Assembly (NCBI GenBank): GCA_001414345.1
Contig: LLCB01000001.1
Span: forward strand, 801,063-865,062
Direction of reading: 5' to 3'
Length of the DNA: 64,000 nucleotides
From: Hymenoscyphus infarciens
Taxonomy: Eukaryota; Ascomycota; Leotiomycetes; Helotiales; Helotiaceae
In this document: in pieces, positions 1-10,534 of the stretch
How positions within the stretch are numbered: position 1 is the stretch's first letter
Layout: every line of letters starts with the position of its first letter
Program-made: the position numbers and the translations under genes
Notes under the pieces: generated by a model
The model's input: the letters and a program-made list of their open reading frames with translations, nothing else
What the model was told of the DNA's origin: nothing
Database searches by the model: none

Positions 1-275
1 AACCTACCCGCGCTACCAATAACTCTCATAGGATGATGATACTCCTCAATCCCCAACCTAGCAATCTCATACAACTCCTTCGCCCGTTTAAGCAAATTCT
101 CAGAATGTATATGATCCTGCAACTTCGTCGAGCTGACCAGCGGCTTTGATTTCGAGTTGGTGTTGGTGTTGATAAGAGCTTGCTGATCAGCCTTGTTGGA
201 AGCTTGGAGAGGCTGTTGAACCGCAGAGGACGCTGCGAGCGTGGAAAGCGCGACGAGGGCAAGTATCGACTTCAT
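1..275 (-). CDS. Secreted M28-type aminopeptidase (peptide hydrolase), 5' end only
   Basis: Reading leftward from the ATG at 275-273, the frame stays open for 91 codons to the window edge, so only the N-terminus is present. It starts with a signal peptide (MKSILALVALSTLAASSA), then a linker rich in Asn, Gln and Ser (about residues 19-50), then a helical stretch containing LLKRAKELYEIA and ending in YHHPMRVIGSAG. The order 'short helix, then HP-x-RVIGS-x-G' is what I recall from fungal secreted M28 zinc aminopeptidases, just before the protease-associated and catalytic domains. No catalytic residue lies in the window, so the assignment rests on this N-terminal resemblance. If right, it would be exported and trim peptides outside the cell. 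No intron is seen in the visible part. It could be another secreted hydrolase with a similar leader. Confidence 0.6.
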   Translation of the reverse strand, partial: MKSILALVALSTLAASSAVQQPLQASNKADQQALINTNTNSKSKPLVSSTKLQDHIHSENLLKRAKELYEIARLGIEEYHHPMRVIGSAGR

Positions 276-962
276 TCTTGCAGATACTTTGAGAAATGGA
301 GAAGGAGAAGAAGAAGAAATAGGCCCAAGTGAAGGAGGGAACGAGAGAGTCTTGGATAGAGATAAACTGTCACACCGTGGGGGATGTCGTGCGACTGAGT
401 CAGGTGTATTGGTGAGGCAACGCGACGGGACGCGATAACGGATGGCGATCATGCCAAGATATCAATCAGCCTTTTGCTCCTGCATAGGAAACAGACAGGG
501 GTAGCTTTGGCCTGTAAGACTGTAAGACGAGAGCAATGTTGTGATTCTTGCTAGAAATTCCGACATTGGTCGAACCAAAGTATACAGAGGCACCGAGGAA
601 ACATTGGCAAGCGAAAACTACTATGAGACGCGAATTCCCTCAAAAATTCATGGGGAAGGATCAGAAAATGATCGATCAATTCCACTCGGAAAGAAGCATC
701 CGTAATGAGAAGAGATATTCAGAAAGCGGAAAACAATGCTATGTTCAATTGAGGCATCCAGTAACGGAACACAAAAAAAACTATAGATCAATAGATCTTA
801 CCTTCCCAATGCCAGTCCACCCCACCGCTGCCATATAATACACCCCGTTTTATTACTCCACCCCCATACCTCTTTTGCGGCCGTGTTAACGTAATCATGG
901 CCTTTCCATTATAACAAAAAAGGAAAAATAAGCATACGAGTACATCGGATACGAAACCAAGC
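276..962. other. Intergenic: peptidase upstream region and CWH43 3' flank
   Basis: About 690 bp without a convincing gene. The part next to 276 is a purine-rich run on the plus strand (GAGAAATGGAGAAGGAGAAG around 290-310), so a pyrimidine tract on the coding strand just upstream of the peptidase ATG, common in fungal promoters. The rest reads as the 3' flank of CWH43. Short open frames here have no recognisable content. Confidence 0.5.
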
Positions 963-3900
963 TCAAGCATAATATCGTGGGGCATCGTCTAGGACGTGGT
1001 AGAAATGCCCACGAACTCCCTCCCCTCGGAACAATTGAGGGAATCTTCGTCCTTCTGGTACTTCTGCTTCGGTGATATTTTTGTTGCGCAGCTTCTCGTC
1101 TTTGGGCACCTCCTCGCCGATTGCAAACTTGCCGACTTGGATTTCTGTGTCTGTGATGGTTGATCTTGAAACTCGTGCATATCCAATTCTTTTCAGTCCT
1201 TTGTATAAAATGTATTCACACCATCTATCCCAATCGGTGGGATCGATATCGAGCATCCCACTCTCCTCTGAAACATATTGATTGTAGGTTCCCTCGAGCG
1301 GTTTCGTGACGAGGTACGAAAGGAGAATGGACGGCCGAGGTGATGCCCCCATAAGCTTTGAGAGGTATTCGCTTTGGAGCCTCCTATCTTCGGGGTCTTC
1401 CTCTTGTCCTGAGTGAAAGACGAACACATCTACCATCTCGCCGTAGACATCAAGCGTCGCTTCAATTGCCGGTGCTAGCTCACCAACGGGAGATGGTGTT
1501 AAGTGATGTGTTGAGTTGACAATAGGGAACTTCGATAGCAAGGCAGCTCCCCAGGTATGCTTGTTTGGACCTGGTCCATAATCCACATACATTCCCAAAT
1601 CCTCCGCGAGGAATTGAGTGGTGTCACGATTCCCCATGGTGATTCGCTGCAAGTCTGACTCCAAAAGACCGATTACATCGATTTCGAGTTCTTTAATGAC
1701 ATCACGCATGCGATACTCCGAAGACCACATATCATTGTCGAGTGAAAAATGGATGGTCCAAATCCCTGCTGTAAGAATCTTCTCATCCTTGTGATATGGG
1801 ACATAGTCGTATCTCGGAAATCGGAGGTAAGCGATGGCGATGGACGAAAGTTGAAGTACGCCTAGGACGTAAATATAATACCAAGGCTGTTTTGGGTAGC
1901 TGGCGCTTATGAACGGGCCCATTCGTTTTCGTGGTGGATAAACTGGCTTAGTGGAGATAGCCGTGAAGACTCCACAGCCGATGAGAATCATAGTGGTAGC
2001 CACAACCCAGTCAGTACGTTCCCGGACCAGATGACCCCCAGGCACAAAAGCATAGGCAACCACCCATGTATGGAATAAGGTCATGAAGTTGTAGACCAAA
2101 AATCCCAATCCAAAAGTCGCCGCCGGAGTCTTTCTAGCAGCAGATCCGATCAAAGGTATGGACACCGCCATCAAATATACCGCCGTGATGAGCGCTCCAT
2201 AGTATCCCGTCCAATTACTACGAGTTGTGAGTAATGCTGCTCCAACACAGCCAACTCCGTAAAGTGTCCAGCCTGTCGCCAAACCTTCATGGAAAATTCC
2301 AATCAACAAACCAGCCCCCATAGCAGCGATTGTCAAAGCGCCATGAGGTGCGGAAATTGGTCCACGAACAGGAAATCCTTCCCAGACCCAGAGAATCATC
2401 GTACTAGAGTCAGCTAGGAGAAAGTGCATACCAAAAAATACACCTCCAATACCCAGGCCAGCAAGAACAGATGAACCTTCCCGGCGTGTCTGAGAATTGA
2501 GGTCATCGCCACCGTTTCGCCTAGCGTATGGAAGTTGACCCCGACGAGTAGAGCGCATGACAGCAAGTACGGCAAGAATGAAGCCAATACCATTCCATCC
2601 CCCATTTGAAGCATGTGATGTTGGCCATATCGGATTACTGGTCTGAAAAGCGAATTTTACAACGCTTGAGGCCAGTAGACCGATCGTCCAAGCCAAAATC
2701 TTCCACTCGAGGCGCATCGGGTTTCCAGCTTCTGTGTACCAACTCGCAGCCCATGACAGGCATGACATCCAAACGCCAAAGCCAACCGTGAACAACCGGA
2801 AAACTGGATCCTCTATTAGATATGCAAGCAATCCTGCGAGGGATAGGAAATGGCAAAGTCGAAGGTTTTTGACAACCATTGTTCGAATGGACTTGACACC
2901 GAGCAAGAAAGGGGAGACTGTCGTCATGATGATTATTTCGTACCCCGAGATACCCATATGCCATAATGGAAAGACTATGCATGTGAGTTTTATTCGTCTC
3001 ATGGCTTGCAGAGAATGAACTTACACCATACTACGACACCCAACGAAGTAAGGACTGACCAAAATACAAACTGAGTTCATATTAGAATAGCAATGGAATG
3101 CACATAAATCAACTCACACCGTGGTAGATGTCCGCTGCAGCATCAATGGCCTGACTCCGATCGAAGCTGTGGCCAAATACCTGGTCAAAAATCGGGCGCT
3201 TGTCTTTTCTACTTCAGAGTTAGTAATGGAATGCTCTTGCGAGAATTGGGCATATCACATACTGCTTTTCAAGAATGGAGTCTGCGAGCATCTTGTTGTT
3301 TCTGTGAAATCGGTTTGTTTAGACAAGTTCAAGTGATTTTTGTCGTAAAATACATAGTCATATACACTACTTAGGAAGCCAATAGACGTACCCCTTGCTC
3401 GCACCCTTGACGTCTTTGACAACAAGTTCAAAAGTTTCAAAATCAAGAGCCGTGACTGAATCAAAAGCGACGTCAAACAAAACCAAGGCCCATTCAAAAA
3501 AGGCATATATTGTATAGGCTGAGTCACATTAGTTCAAGTGCCATGGGTGGGCGCAAACGAAACTTGAGCTTACCTCCGGCGACCTTGTGAACCTTGTGTT
3601 GAATGAAAAAGTATATCAAGGGTATCAGGGTGCCAAAGAATGCTCCCGCCAAGTACTTTCGGTATTTGATCGCCCTGGGATTGTCAGGACTTAAAGCGAG
3701 GCAGCCAAGAGTCCATGGCAAGGTGGCAACGAGGTAGGAAATCATAAAGATATCATGCCAATCGTGATCATCCGTCGATGTCACATATGTCCAGCCTCCG
3801 CAGGTAATTGTCCGAAAGAGCCCAGTGTATGCGACAAGCTTGGGGAGAGTCGAGTTTGGACGAGCCGTGAGTAGGTACCATAGTCCAACCAAAACAAACC

Positions 3901-4280
3901 TGGGACCTGCCGTTACGTCAATCACCATATTCTCTAGTGGGGTTCCTCTGCCATACCCGACGTGATCGCGATAAATAGCATGAAAAACGAGCGTTCGGGG
4001 TATCGATCGCCAATTGTCGCGGAAACGGAAGGAAACCATTCCTGAGGAAAGCCATAATGTTCGTTCTGCACGATTTTGTGGTAATGAAGCGAGACGCCGA
4101 CGATTAATGCGCTGATGAAAGCACCTGTGAAGAACGTCAGAGAAAAATGCTCAAAGAATTGGGAAGACGGGCGCGAAAAGAGGGCATTCTCGTACAATAT
4201 GCAGCAATGGTGTGGATGTAGGCAACCCAGCTACCGGAAAACGCGAGCACTTCTTTCCCTTCTTTAATTTTGGGCGCCAT
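963..4280 (-). CDS. CWH43: CWH43: GPI-anchor ceramide remodelling membrane protein (8 exons)
   Basis: Exons on the minus strand: 4280-4196, 4124-3957, 3906-3574, 3518-3392, 3301-3263, 3208-3118, 3070-3025, 2974-963. Joined they give 966 codons plus TGA, close to the yeast Cwh43 length. All seven introns are 47-90 nt with GT-AG ends, and all phases match. The N-terminal third is a multi-pass Frag1/DRAM/Sfk1-type membrane domain (motifs [53 protein letters not shown]). The middle holds many more membrane segments. The last 250 or so residues form the endonuclease/exonuclease/phosphatase-like half ([32 protein letters not shown]). In yeast Cwh43 swaps the diacylglycerol of GPI anchors for ceramide in the ER and affects wall integrity. 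The start gives [18 protein letters not shown] just before the first membrane segment. Confidence 0.93.
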
Positions 4281-4822
4281 GCTGGTTCCCTGAGGTCTTG
4301 TCACATCAAAGGAGGATTTCCGAAGGATCCGGAGGTCAACAAAAGCGAAAAGGGCAGGTTTTGAAGAGAGATGGAGGTGTTGATGTTGAGTTGGAAGTGT
4401 GGATTTCGGAGGCACTTCCTACTTTACGGAGTACCTATCAGACCTCCACCTCAGAGATCGGGAGCTCCAAGGGAAAACAGACAGGGATACGGGCGCCTCG
4501 GGTGGCTCGTAAATTCTAACCCCTCATAACACATCACACTCGTAAATAGTTTTGTTGCTGGGGTAATCTTGAAACTGTTCCAAAAACTGGCAAAAACTGG
4601 GAGAAAAAAAGACTCTTCTCGAAAAAATGATTTCAATTGTCCCAAAAAGACCTTGCGTTAAAGAGCGTTAACTATTTGGTGGCTTTGGGGCTTTGGGGAG
4701 CCTTGTGCTGTCTTGCGCTAAGCTACTAAAGGCTTGGTGAGGCGTGGTGAAGGCGGCAGAAAAGGAAGCCCAGAAAATATTTTGGGGATCCCCTCATCCT
4801 CAATTGAACACAACACGCAATC
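4281..4822. promoter_or_regulatory. Shared divergent promoter of CWH43 and UTP6
   Basis: The two ATGs face away from each other with 542 bp between them, so this interval must carry both promoters. It contains purine/pyrimidine-skewed stretches (for example GGGAGAAAAAAAGACTCTTC around 4600). I see no clear TATA box. Nothing in it looks coding. Confidence 0.6.
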
Positions 4823-6184
4823 ATGTCAGGTCCCTCCGATAAAGCGCGGTTCTATCTTGAACAGGTTCTCCCCCCTCTTCTTTTCCATCATTTCATGTTC
4901 TTTTCATCCCAAAGTTCAATAAACACTCTTCTGTACGACCATTGTCAAAGTAGTAAACTGACTTCAATATCCAGGCGGTTCCACAATTACAAGAGTTCAA
5001 GGAAAAGAAGATATTCTCAGAGGTATGCGCTCTCCAGCCATGGCTGAATGGGTAAAGTTACTGATCCTGCCTAGGAAGAGATTCGAACTCTCGTCAAGAA
5101 ACGATCCGACTTTGAACATCGAGTTCTAGGTCGTGGCTCAACGCCTCTAGACTTTGCAAAATACGCAGCATGGGAGATCAGCCTCGAACATTTGCGCCAA
5201 AAGCGATGCAAGCGATTGCGGATTAAAGGAAACGCTACACACTCCGGCCAGGCGCGTATCTTCCAAATATTCGATCGAGGAACGAAGAAACACCCCGGCG
5301 ATGTCGCATTATGGATGTCCTATCTAGAATGCGCCCGCGAAGCAAAGGCTAATAAGAAATTCAAAATGATTCTCACGGCAGCCATCCGATTACACCCCAC
5401 GAAGTCCGAATTATGGCTCTACGCGGCACGAATATCATTACAATCAGAGGCAGATATGAATGGAGCGCGGAGTTATATGCAAAGAGGAACACGATTTTGC
5501 ACACAAAGTAAGGAATTGTGGATCGAATATGCCAAATTGGAGATGATATTTCTTGCGAAAATTGCGATGCGCCGGAAGATTCTTGGACTCGATGGGCCAG
5601 ATGCGATGGATACAGACGATCAGGAGATAGACGAAACACCCGGCTTCGATATATCGGCGGATGTAATTGCAATTCCAGATTTCAAAACGAAGGCCATACG
5701 ACCAAGCATGATTGAGGGTGTCAAGGTGGACTCGGAAGCGGCAAGAGATCCTATGACAACACCAGCATTGAACGGCGCGATTCCAATGGCAATTTTCGAC
5801 GCTGCCCGAAAACAACCGTTTTTCTGCCCCGCAGCTGCTGAGGATTTCTTCGATATGTTTGCGACATTTACACAAGTCAAATGTTTACCCACAATATTAC
5901 AGCATGTTCTGGACGCCATGGTGGAGCTTTACCCAGCAAATCCTTTTACTTGCAATTGCTATGTCCGACAAGCATTCGTGGGCCTTGGACACACATCTCC
6001 GGAATTCCCGCCTGCTCTTGGTATCGCTTTGGACAGACTGAAGGAATCAACGACTGCGGTGAAGGACAAGAAGGAATTTGCAAAGAAATCGAGTGTTTGG
6101 ATCGAATCAATACTTGCGGTGGAAGATCTGGATCCTGGAATACAGGCGGTATTGAATCACACTTTACGAAAATTGGAAGGTTGA
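4823..6184 (+). CDS. UTP6: UTP6: U3 snoRNP / SSU processome HAT-repeat protein (3 exons)
   Basis: Exons 4823-4864, 4975-5022 and 5075-6184 join in phase to 399 codons plus stop. The first exon codes MSGPSDKARFYLEQ and the second AVPQLQEFKEKKIFSE; both introns end in AG (ccag, cctag). The protein shows the Utp6 N-terminal signature (VKKRSDFEHRVLGRGSTPLD then YAAWEISLEHLRQKR) followed by HAT helical repeats with spaced W/Y residues (about residues 80-180: VALWMSYLECAREAK, SELWLYAARISLQSEADMNG, ELWIEYAKLEMIFLAKIAMR). The family is a subunit of the small-subunit processome that binds U3 snoRNA and supports early cleavages of pre-rRNA in the nucleolus. Length is normal for filamentous fungi. The first donor, GTTCTC, is weak, so exon 1 is slightly less certain than the rest. 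Confidence 0.93.
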
Positions 6185-6557
6185 GCGAGCCTGTGTATTT
6201 ACGAGCTATGATACCCACCCGGTCATGTTCAAAAAGACGGACGAAACCCGGCTTTGAAAGTGGCACCACTTCTGTGACCATACAACCCGGAAAAAATTCT
6301 CGGTCCACGAGAGGCACATGCAGCAATGTATCACGAAAGAGGAGAAATCGCTGCCGATACGCGGCCTGCGAAGGAGCTTGTATCACGGAATTGAAAAGTG
6401 CATTGTCATACAAGGTAGATTTTGGGGCGTTCTTAAAGCCCATGAATATAACATGTGTGGACCTTATTCAATGTATGTTTGGGTTTCACTGCTTCAACTC
6501 AAATCTCGGTCCAGCCATTATTCTTTTAGATGCTTCTCCTTAGCCCTTGTTTTCCCA
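6185..6557. other. Convergent intergenic stretch
   Basis: The 3' ends of UTP6 (plus) and the small minus-strand gene at 6558-7004 face each other here. It should hold both 3' UTRs and terminators. The open frames that cross it are out of frame with UTP6 and show no domain. Confidence 0.5.
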
Positions 6558-7004
6558 TTATCTCGACCTCATCCCTCCATTTCCTTCGTCCATAAACTCC
6601 CAAGCGGCAACATGATAGTGGGATTGTGGCCACTCAGGACGCCTTCCTCTATCACACGGTCCGAAATCATGATGTTCGTTTTCGATCTTCTTTCCCTTTC
6701 TCGTTCTCCTCATCCTATCCCTCAATCGAGTTACATCATACTTGATACGCTCGCAAAGTGACTTCCACTTCTTCTTACCCTTCGCAAAAATCGAATTCTC
6801 GGCCTTGCCGCTGCTCTCTTCTTGGCGACTTAGAGTCTTTGATGACATCCGCAAGTTGGAGGAAGTAGGTGAGTTCGGTGGGGATGTTGAGGCGTTTTGC
6901 TTATTGCGGGAGATATACTCGAGTAAGATAACCTTTAATGCAGGATATGGTTCATAAGGGCGAGTATCGATTTTCTCTTTGGTCGTTAGGGTGTAAATTG
7001 TCAT
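6558..7004 (-). CDS. Small basic orphan protein, 148 aa
   Basis: Single exon, ATG at 7004-7002, stop at 6558. I do not recognise the protein. It begins MTIYTLTTKEKIDTRPYEPY, has a Ser/Pro/Asn-rich middle (about residues 38-60) and a strongly basic helical region (about 75-110, with KGKKKWKSLCERIKYDVTRL and RDRMRRTRKGKK) that could bind nucleic acid or act as a nuclear signal. No signal peptide or membrane segment. An AT run (7090-7105), 86-100 bp upstream of the ATG, sits where a TATA element would be. It is the first of several small minus-strand orphans (6.5-9.7 kb) that share a short amphipathic segment of the type D-x-I-K/R-x-x-V/I-x-x-L, too short to prove kinship. Confidence 0.5.
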   Translation of the reverse strand: MTIYTLTTKEKIDTRPYEPYPALKVILLEYISRNKQNASTSPPNSPTSSNLRMSSKTLSRQEESSGKAENSIFAKGKKKWKSLCERIKYDVTRLRDRMRRTRKGKKIENEHHDFGPCDRGRRPEWPQSHYHVAAWEFMDEGNGGMRSR

Positions 7005-7395
7005 TCTCCCCCTTTTTGGATATGAAGTCTGTTGTGTGGGTAGGAACGGAGGAAGGAAAGGAAGGAAGGAAAGGAACGTGGCGGTTTTAAATATATATAT
7101 ATATTTTTTCTGGAATACGCTTCCAGGGGTTTCTTTCGGTACTTTGTTTTGAGACTGGATGTTGTGGTGTTGAGGTCGCTTTGTCTTTTGGTGTGGTTTT
7201 CATTTCACATTACTTCACTCTGAAGACCACGGAGTACTCGTTGCGTGTTCGTTATCTACAAGTATGGTCGAGATCATCATACGTCACCCAGAGTCTGAGT
7301 GAGGTGATAGTGTCGGGCGTATATCTCTTGTGGCCTTGATTCCAGGGCATTGCAGTTTCGTTGCCCTCGCCTTCCTCCCCAATGGCATTCTCTTA
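7005..7395. promoter_or_regulatory. Upstream region of the 6558-7004 gene with a TA run
   Basis: Directly upstream of the ATG at 7004 lies a GGAAGGAAAGGAAGGAAGG purine repeat (about 7050-7070), then an ATATATATATATATTTTT run at 7090-7107. Both are typical of a fungal core promoter read on the minus strand. The rest is the 3' flank of the next gene. Confidence 0.4.
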
Positions 7396-7776
7396 TCATC
7401 CTTTTTCTTTGCACAATAGGGCTCCCTTGAGCTTATATATCACCTCCTTGATACTGTCGCAAAATGTTTTGTTCCCTGTAGTATTACATCCCGGATCCTG
7501 ATCCGCAATTGTTGATTCCTCGTTACTTTCTTTGCTGGAATTTGGAGTCTCTCGCGAGTTTTGTGAGTTGAAAGAGGGTTGTGAGTTGCATGAAACATAA
7601 TTAGATGAGGCATCTGAAGTCGATGCTGTCTGTGAGCTGGACGAGGAACTGCCATTGCGGACACTATTGGAGACATGAAGCTCGTGCTCAAGTAATACAT
7701 CTTCCAATGTTCGGCCTTTGTGAGGGAGTTTGTCGCTCTCAATGTGCTCTGTAAATCTTGGGCTGCGAGGGGCCAT
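7396..7776 (-). CDS. Ser/Asn-rich orphan protein, 126 aa
   Basis: I chose the ATG at 7776-7774 (MAPRSPRFTEH) because everything further upstream in this frame lies inside a 95-bp tandem duplication of the leader. The protein has an N-terminal acidic/basic segment (EHIESDKLPHKGRTLEDVLL), a long serine, threonine and asparagine tract (about residues 38-100) and a C-terminal helix (FCDSIKEVIYKLKGALLC). No signal peptide, membrane span or known domain. The C-terminal helix loosely resembles the ends of the genes at 8402 and 9293, so they may be diverged relatives. No intron is needed. Confidence 0.45.
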   Translation of the reverse strand: MAPRSPRFTEHIESDKLPHKGRTLEDVLLEHELHVSNSVRNGSSSSSSQTASTSDASSNYVSCNSQPSFNSQNSRETPNSSKESNEESTIADQDPGCNTTGNKTFCDSIKEVIYKLKGALLCKEKG

Positions 7777-7955
7777 TTTCAATTCTTTTCTTGGTGGCTC
7801 GTAAAGGACTTTCTGGGTGTTTATTTCTAGTGTTGCTTCCGCTGACCAAGAAGTGTAGTACGAGGGGCCATTTTCAATTCTTTTCTTGGTGGCTCGTAAA
7901 GGACTTTCTGGGTGTTTATTTCTAGTGTTGCTTCCGCTGACCAAGAAGTGTAGTA
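7766..7955. repeat. Perfect 95-bp tandem duplication over a start codon
   Basis: The unit starting CGAGGGGCCATTTTCAATTC occurs at 7766-7860 and again at 7861-7955, and a third partial copy (CGAGGGGC) begins at 7956. The two full copies look identical. Each contains the minus-strand ATG and first codons (MAPR) of the 7396-7776 gene plus its leader. Because 95 is not a multiple of three, the outer copy reads in another frame. Confidence 0.9.
7827..7871 (-). promoter_or_regulatory. Upstream ORF created by the 95-bp duplication
   Basis: In the outer repeat copy the duplicated ATG at 7871-7869 opens a 14-codon frame (MAPRTTLLGQRKQH) that ends in TAG at 7829-7827, upstream of the true start at 7776. 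If transcription begins upstream of the duplication, ribosomes would meet this decoy first, which could lower translation of the main gene. That effect is inference; the uORF itself is visible. Confidence 0.5.
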
Positions 7956-8401
7956 CGAGGGGCTTTTGCTGAGTAGGTGGAGAGTAGAAAGAAAAGGGGG
8001 GGGACGAAGTGGGAAAAAAGCTATTGTTGTTTTATATTTCTTATATTTATTCAGGGGTTTCTCTAAGGGGGTGAAGTGTCTGTTGTTTTGACGCCAAGTA
8101 CAGAACAATGGTGTTGTGGTGTTTGTAGTTCTTTGTCCTATTGTTCGCTGTTGGTTAATATACCACCCCAAAGTACCTTGAGAGGGAGGGAGTGGGTCCA
8201 TGTTGCTTTGAATTTGTAGGTTCTATGGGTAGAACATTGCTTGAGGGCTTTTAGAAAATTTACAGACTTTATTGCAGTGAAAACGCAACCGGGCTGAGTG
8301 GTCAGGGCGGGGATTCTCGAAACCTATTTATTGCAGTTTTGCCTTTTCCATTTTCGTAGTCACCCGCCCACACTCCCCCCACCCCTCCTTCTTCATTAAA
8401 T

Positions 8402-8779
8402 CTATCTCTTCCCCTTATTTCTCCACCTGTTAATCGCGTCCTTGATATCATCCCGAAGCCTTAAATTCTGCGTTTTCGTAAGTGTATCCATGGTCACCAA
8501 GCCTTCCGGAGTCTGTTTTGTTGTGAAGGTCTGCCTCTCTGCGTCATTCTCCGGCAATTTCTTGGAGATTTTAACCTCGAGTAGATGGCCCTGCTTTTGT
8601 TTCTTTTCCTGAGTTGCAATTCTTCTGCGAGAGAGGCCATTGGACTTGGACCTGAAACAACACGTTCTTTTGGGCGAACTTTGCGAGGGACCAAAAATAT
8701 GACCAAAGTCGGGGCCCCCAGAGGGTAGAGGTGTTGCTGGGGGTTTCTCTGTGGATTCTGGGGTGCGGAAACAGCACAT
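8402..8779 (-). CDS. Cys/basic orphan protein, about 125 aa
   Basis: The ATG at 8779-8777 gives MCCFRTPESTEKPPATPLP; another in-frame ATG 28 codons upstream (8863) is possible. Near residue 40 there is a second CCFR (KRTCCFRSKSNGLSRRR), so the N-terminus carries two CCF-R/T motifs. The middle is basic (QEKKQKQGHLLEVKISKK) and the C-terminus a helix (LRLRDDIKDAINRWRNKGK). No known domain. The segment GPDFGHIFGPSQSS resembles GPTFDQIFFGNPTSK in the gene at 9293-9688, and the two upstream regions are also alike, which argues for an old tandem duplication. Confidence 0.45.
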   Translation of the reverse strand: MCCFRTPESTEKPPATPLPSGGPDFGHIFGPSQSSPKRTCCFRSKSNGLSRRRIATQEKKQKQGHLLEVKISKKLPENDAERQTFTTKQTPEGLVTMDTLTKTQNLRLRDDIKDAINRWRNKGKR

Positions 8780-8931
8780 TTTTGTTCTTGGGTTTCTTGT
8801 TTGTGGTGGGGTTGAGAAGTTTCGCTGTATGGAAGAATTTGGGTTGTGAATGGGAAAGAGCAAGAGAGAAGCATAAGGGGAAGGGAAGTCTTATAATGAA
8901 CAAGCATTACTTTCTAGTATCTTCTGAGGAA

Positions 8932-9115
8932 TTCTGCGTTGTATTATGTTGAAGACAGGTGTGGGCAGATAGGTCGGAGATTCGAACAGTGCACTCACTC
9001 AGTTCTGATATTCAGACTCAGTAACTACATTTTTTCATGAAGCAAAAACGGGGTGCTCACAATCTCCCTGTAAGAGTAGTGAAGTACCGCGTGTTTTATA
9101 TCCGTCTGGAAACAA
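8932..9115. repeat. Upstream region shared with the neighbouring paralogue (copy 1)
   Basis: Upstream of the 8402-8779 gene: TTCTGCGTTGTATTATGTTG, then AACAGTGCACTCACTCAGT near 8983, then AAACGGGGTGCTCACAATCT near 9045. The same three blocks in the same order and spacing occur upstream of the next gene (9821-9990). Confidence 0.55.
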
Positions 9116-9292
9116 TCTTCAACATGAAAGGAGAGTGGGTCACTGCGAGTACTGATGAAGTTTCTTTGGATGAAGGCATTTATGGTAGATAATTGCTAAG
9201 ATGCAAAATGGTACAGAACAGTCTACAACCTCTCAATTAACTTCTAAGCTCAGGTCCCAATCAACACCCCTTCAAATTACCCGTTCTCCAAA

Positions 9293-9688
9293 TCAATTTG
9301 TCATCTTCCCAGCTTTCCATCCACGCCTCTGCATCATCTCCTTCAACGCGTCCCAAAACGACTGCCTCTCAATTCCGAACCTGGAATCTACAATCAATCT
9401 TCCATCATCCGTGATGTCCTCCCTGAAAGTTGGAGGTTTTCTCCATAAATACAATGGATGCTTCACTTTCTTATGCTCTCTTTTGAAGATAGTTCTGTTG
9501 AAGGGGGAGATGTAGGTTTGCGAGGTTTGTGACGTCTGGGACGCATGTGATATAGCTGCCGCTTCTTGAGAGCTGGTTCGAGTTTTACTGGTTGGGTTTC
9601 CGAAAAATATTTGGTCAAATGTTGGACCGTAACCGCTCGGATACGAGGTATGAAGGTGCGTTGTGAAGTTTGAGGTATGGAGGGGCAT
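9293..9688 (-). CDS. Orphan protein with Thr/Ser-Gln repeats, 131 aa
   Basis: ATG at 9688-9686, stop at 9293. The N-terminus is rich in His, Thr and Ser (MPLHTSNFTTHLHTSYPSGY), followed by GPTFDQIFFGNP, a short SQTSQTSQT repeat (about residues 49-58), a basic patch (FKREHKKVKHP) and a folded-looking C-terminus with LIVDSRFGIERQSFWDALKE. No signal peptide or membrane segment. It resembles the 8402-8779 product in the GP-x-F-x-x-IF block and the C-terminal helix, and their upstream regions align. Function unknown. Confidence 0.5.
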   Translation of the reverse strand: MPLHTSNFTTHLHTSYPSGYGPTFDQIFFGNPTSKTRTSSQEAAAISHASQTSQTSQTYISPFNRTIFKREHKKVKHPLYLWRKPPTFREDITDDGRLIVDSRFGIERQSFWDALKEMMQRRGWKAGKMTN

Positions 9689-9820
9689 TTTTTCGTGTTT
9701 CTTATTCTTTGGTGAGCTCAGGATCTTGTGTATGGATTCAAAGGAATTATGCCCAGAGGGAAGTGGAAAGGAGGGAGGTATTTAATGGTGATTTGTGGTT
9801 TTCTTGAAGGTTCGGTGGGG

Positions 9821-9990
9821 TTCTGTGTTATGTTGAAACCGCCCGAGAATCAAACAGTGTACGTACTCAGTACCCATCCTCGAACTTAGAAACTAAACAG
9901 TTTCCAATTGTTGGAATCATGTTTTACACGCTTTTTGAAGGGAAACGGGGATGCTTAACTTCCCTCATGGGATGGGAGAATGCCACGTGG
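9821..9990. repeat. Upstream region shared with the neighbouring paralogue (copy 2)
   Basis: Upstream of the 9293-9688 gene: TTCTGTGTTATGTTGAA at 9821, AACAGTGTACGTACTCAGTA near 9852, AAACGGGGATGCTTAACTTC near 9943. This is the diverged counterpart of 8932-9115. Confidence 0.55.
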
Positions 9991-10534
9991 TTTCCTCTAT
10001 TCCGAAAATATGAAATTTCAACTTCTGGGCTGGAGGAATGGGACAGTCTTATATATATGTAAGCCAGATTTGCGTTTTGGGGAGCCTCTCTTCATTTGAT
10101 CAAATTTGCAGAAGGTTCTTTTGAGGTGATAATCCGAAGTGATGCGCTACTTACACAAGCGATTTCCCATCACACCCTTGACATATAAATTCCAGAGTTG
10201 CACTTGACTATTGTTACTTGCAATCCATAATCTATGGCCCCCACGCGCACAATTTCATTGAGATGCCATCTACCACTTGGAAGCCAATCCATTGTCAACA
10301 TGAATAACATTCAACAAAGAGCTTTCGCTTATTCGCTCCATGTTTCTCATGTGAATTGACTCCAGAACAACTGAATGACAACCGCCGCCACACTTTAAAG
10401 AAGCGACTCACATGTGACTCAAACCCCAGCTTACAGACTCTCAAGTCTTTCCTCGCCTTCTCGAATATTCAGCAACACCGTGTCTCAAAGCTTGTATCCA
10501 AAATCCAAAACAACTAGAGAGGAATTTCAACAAG
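9991..10534. other. Intergenic
   Basis: A TATATATATG run at about 10051-10060 is the only visible signal; it lies far (over 350 bp) from either flanking start. No convincing coding sequence on either strand. Confidence 0.4.
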
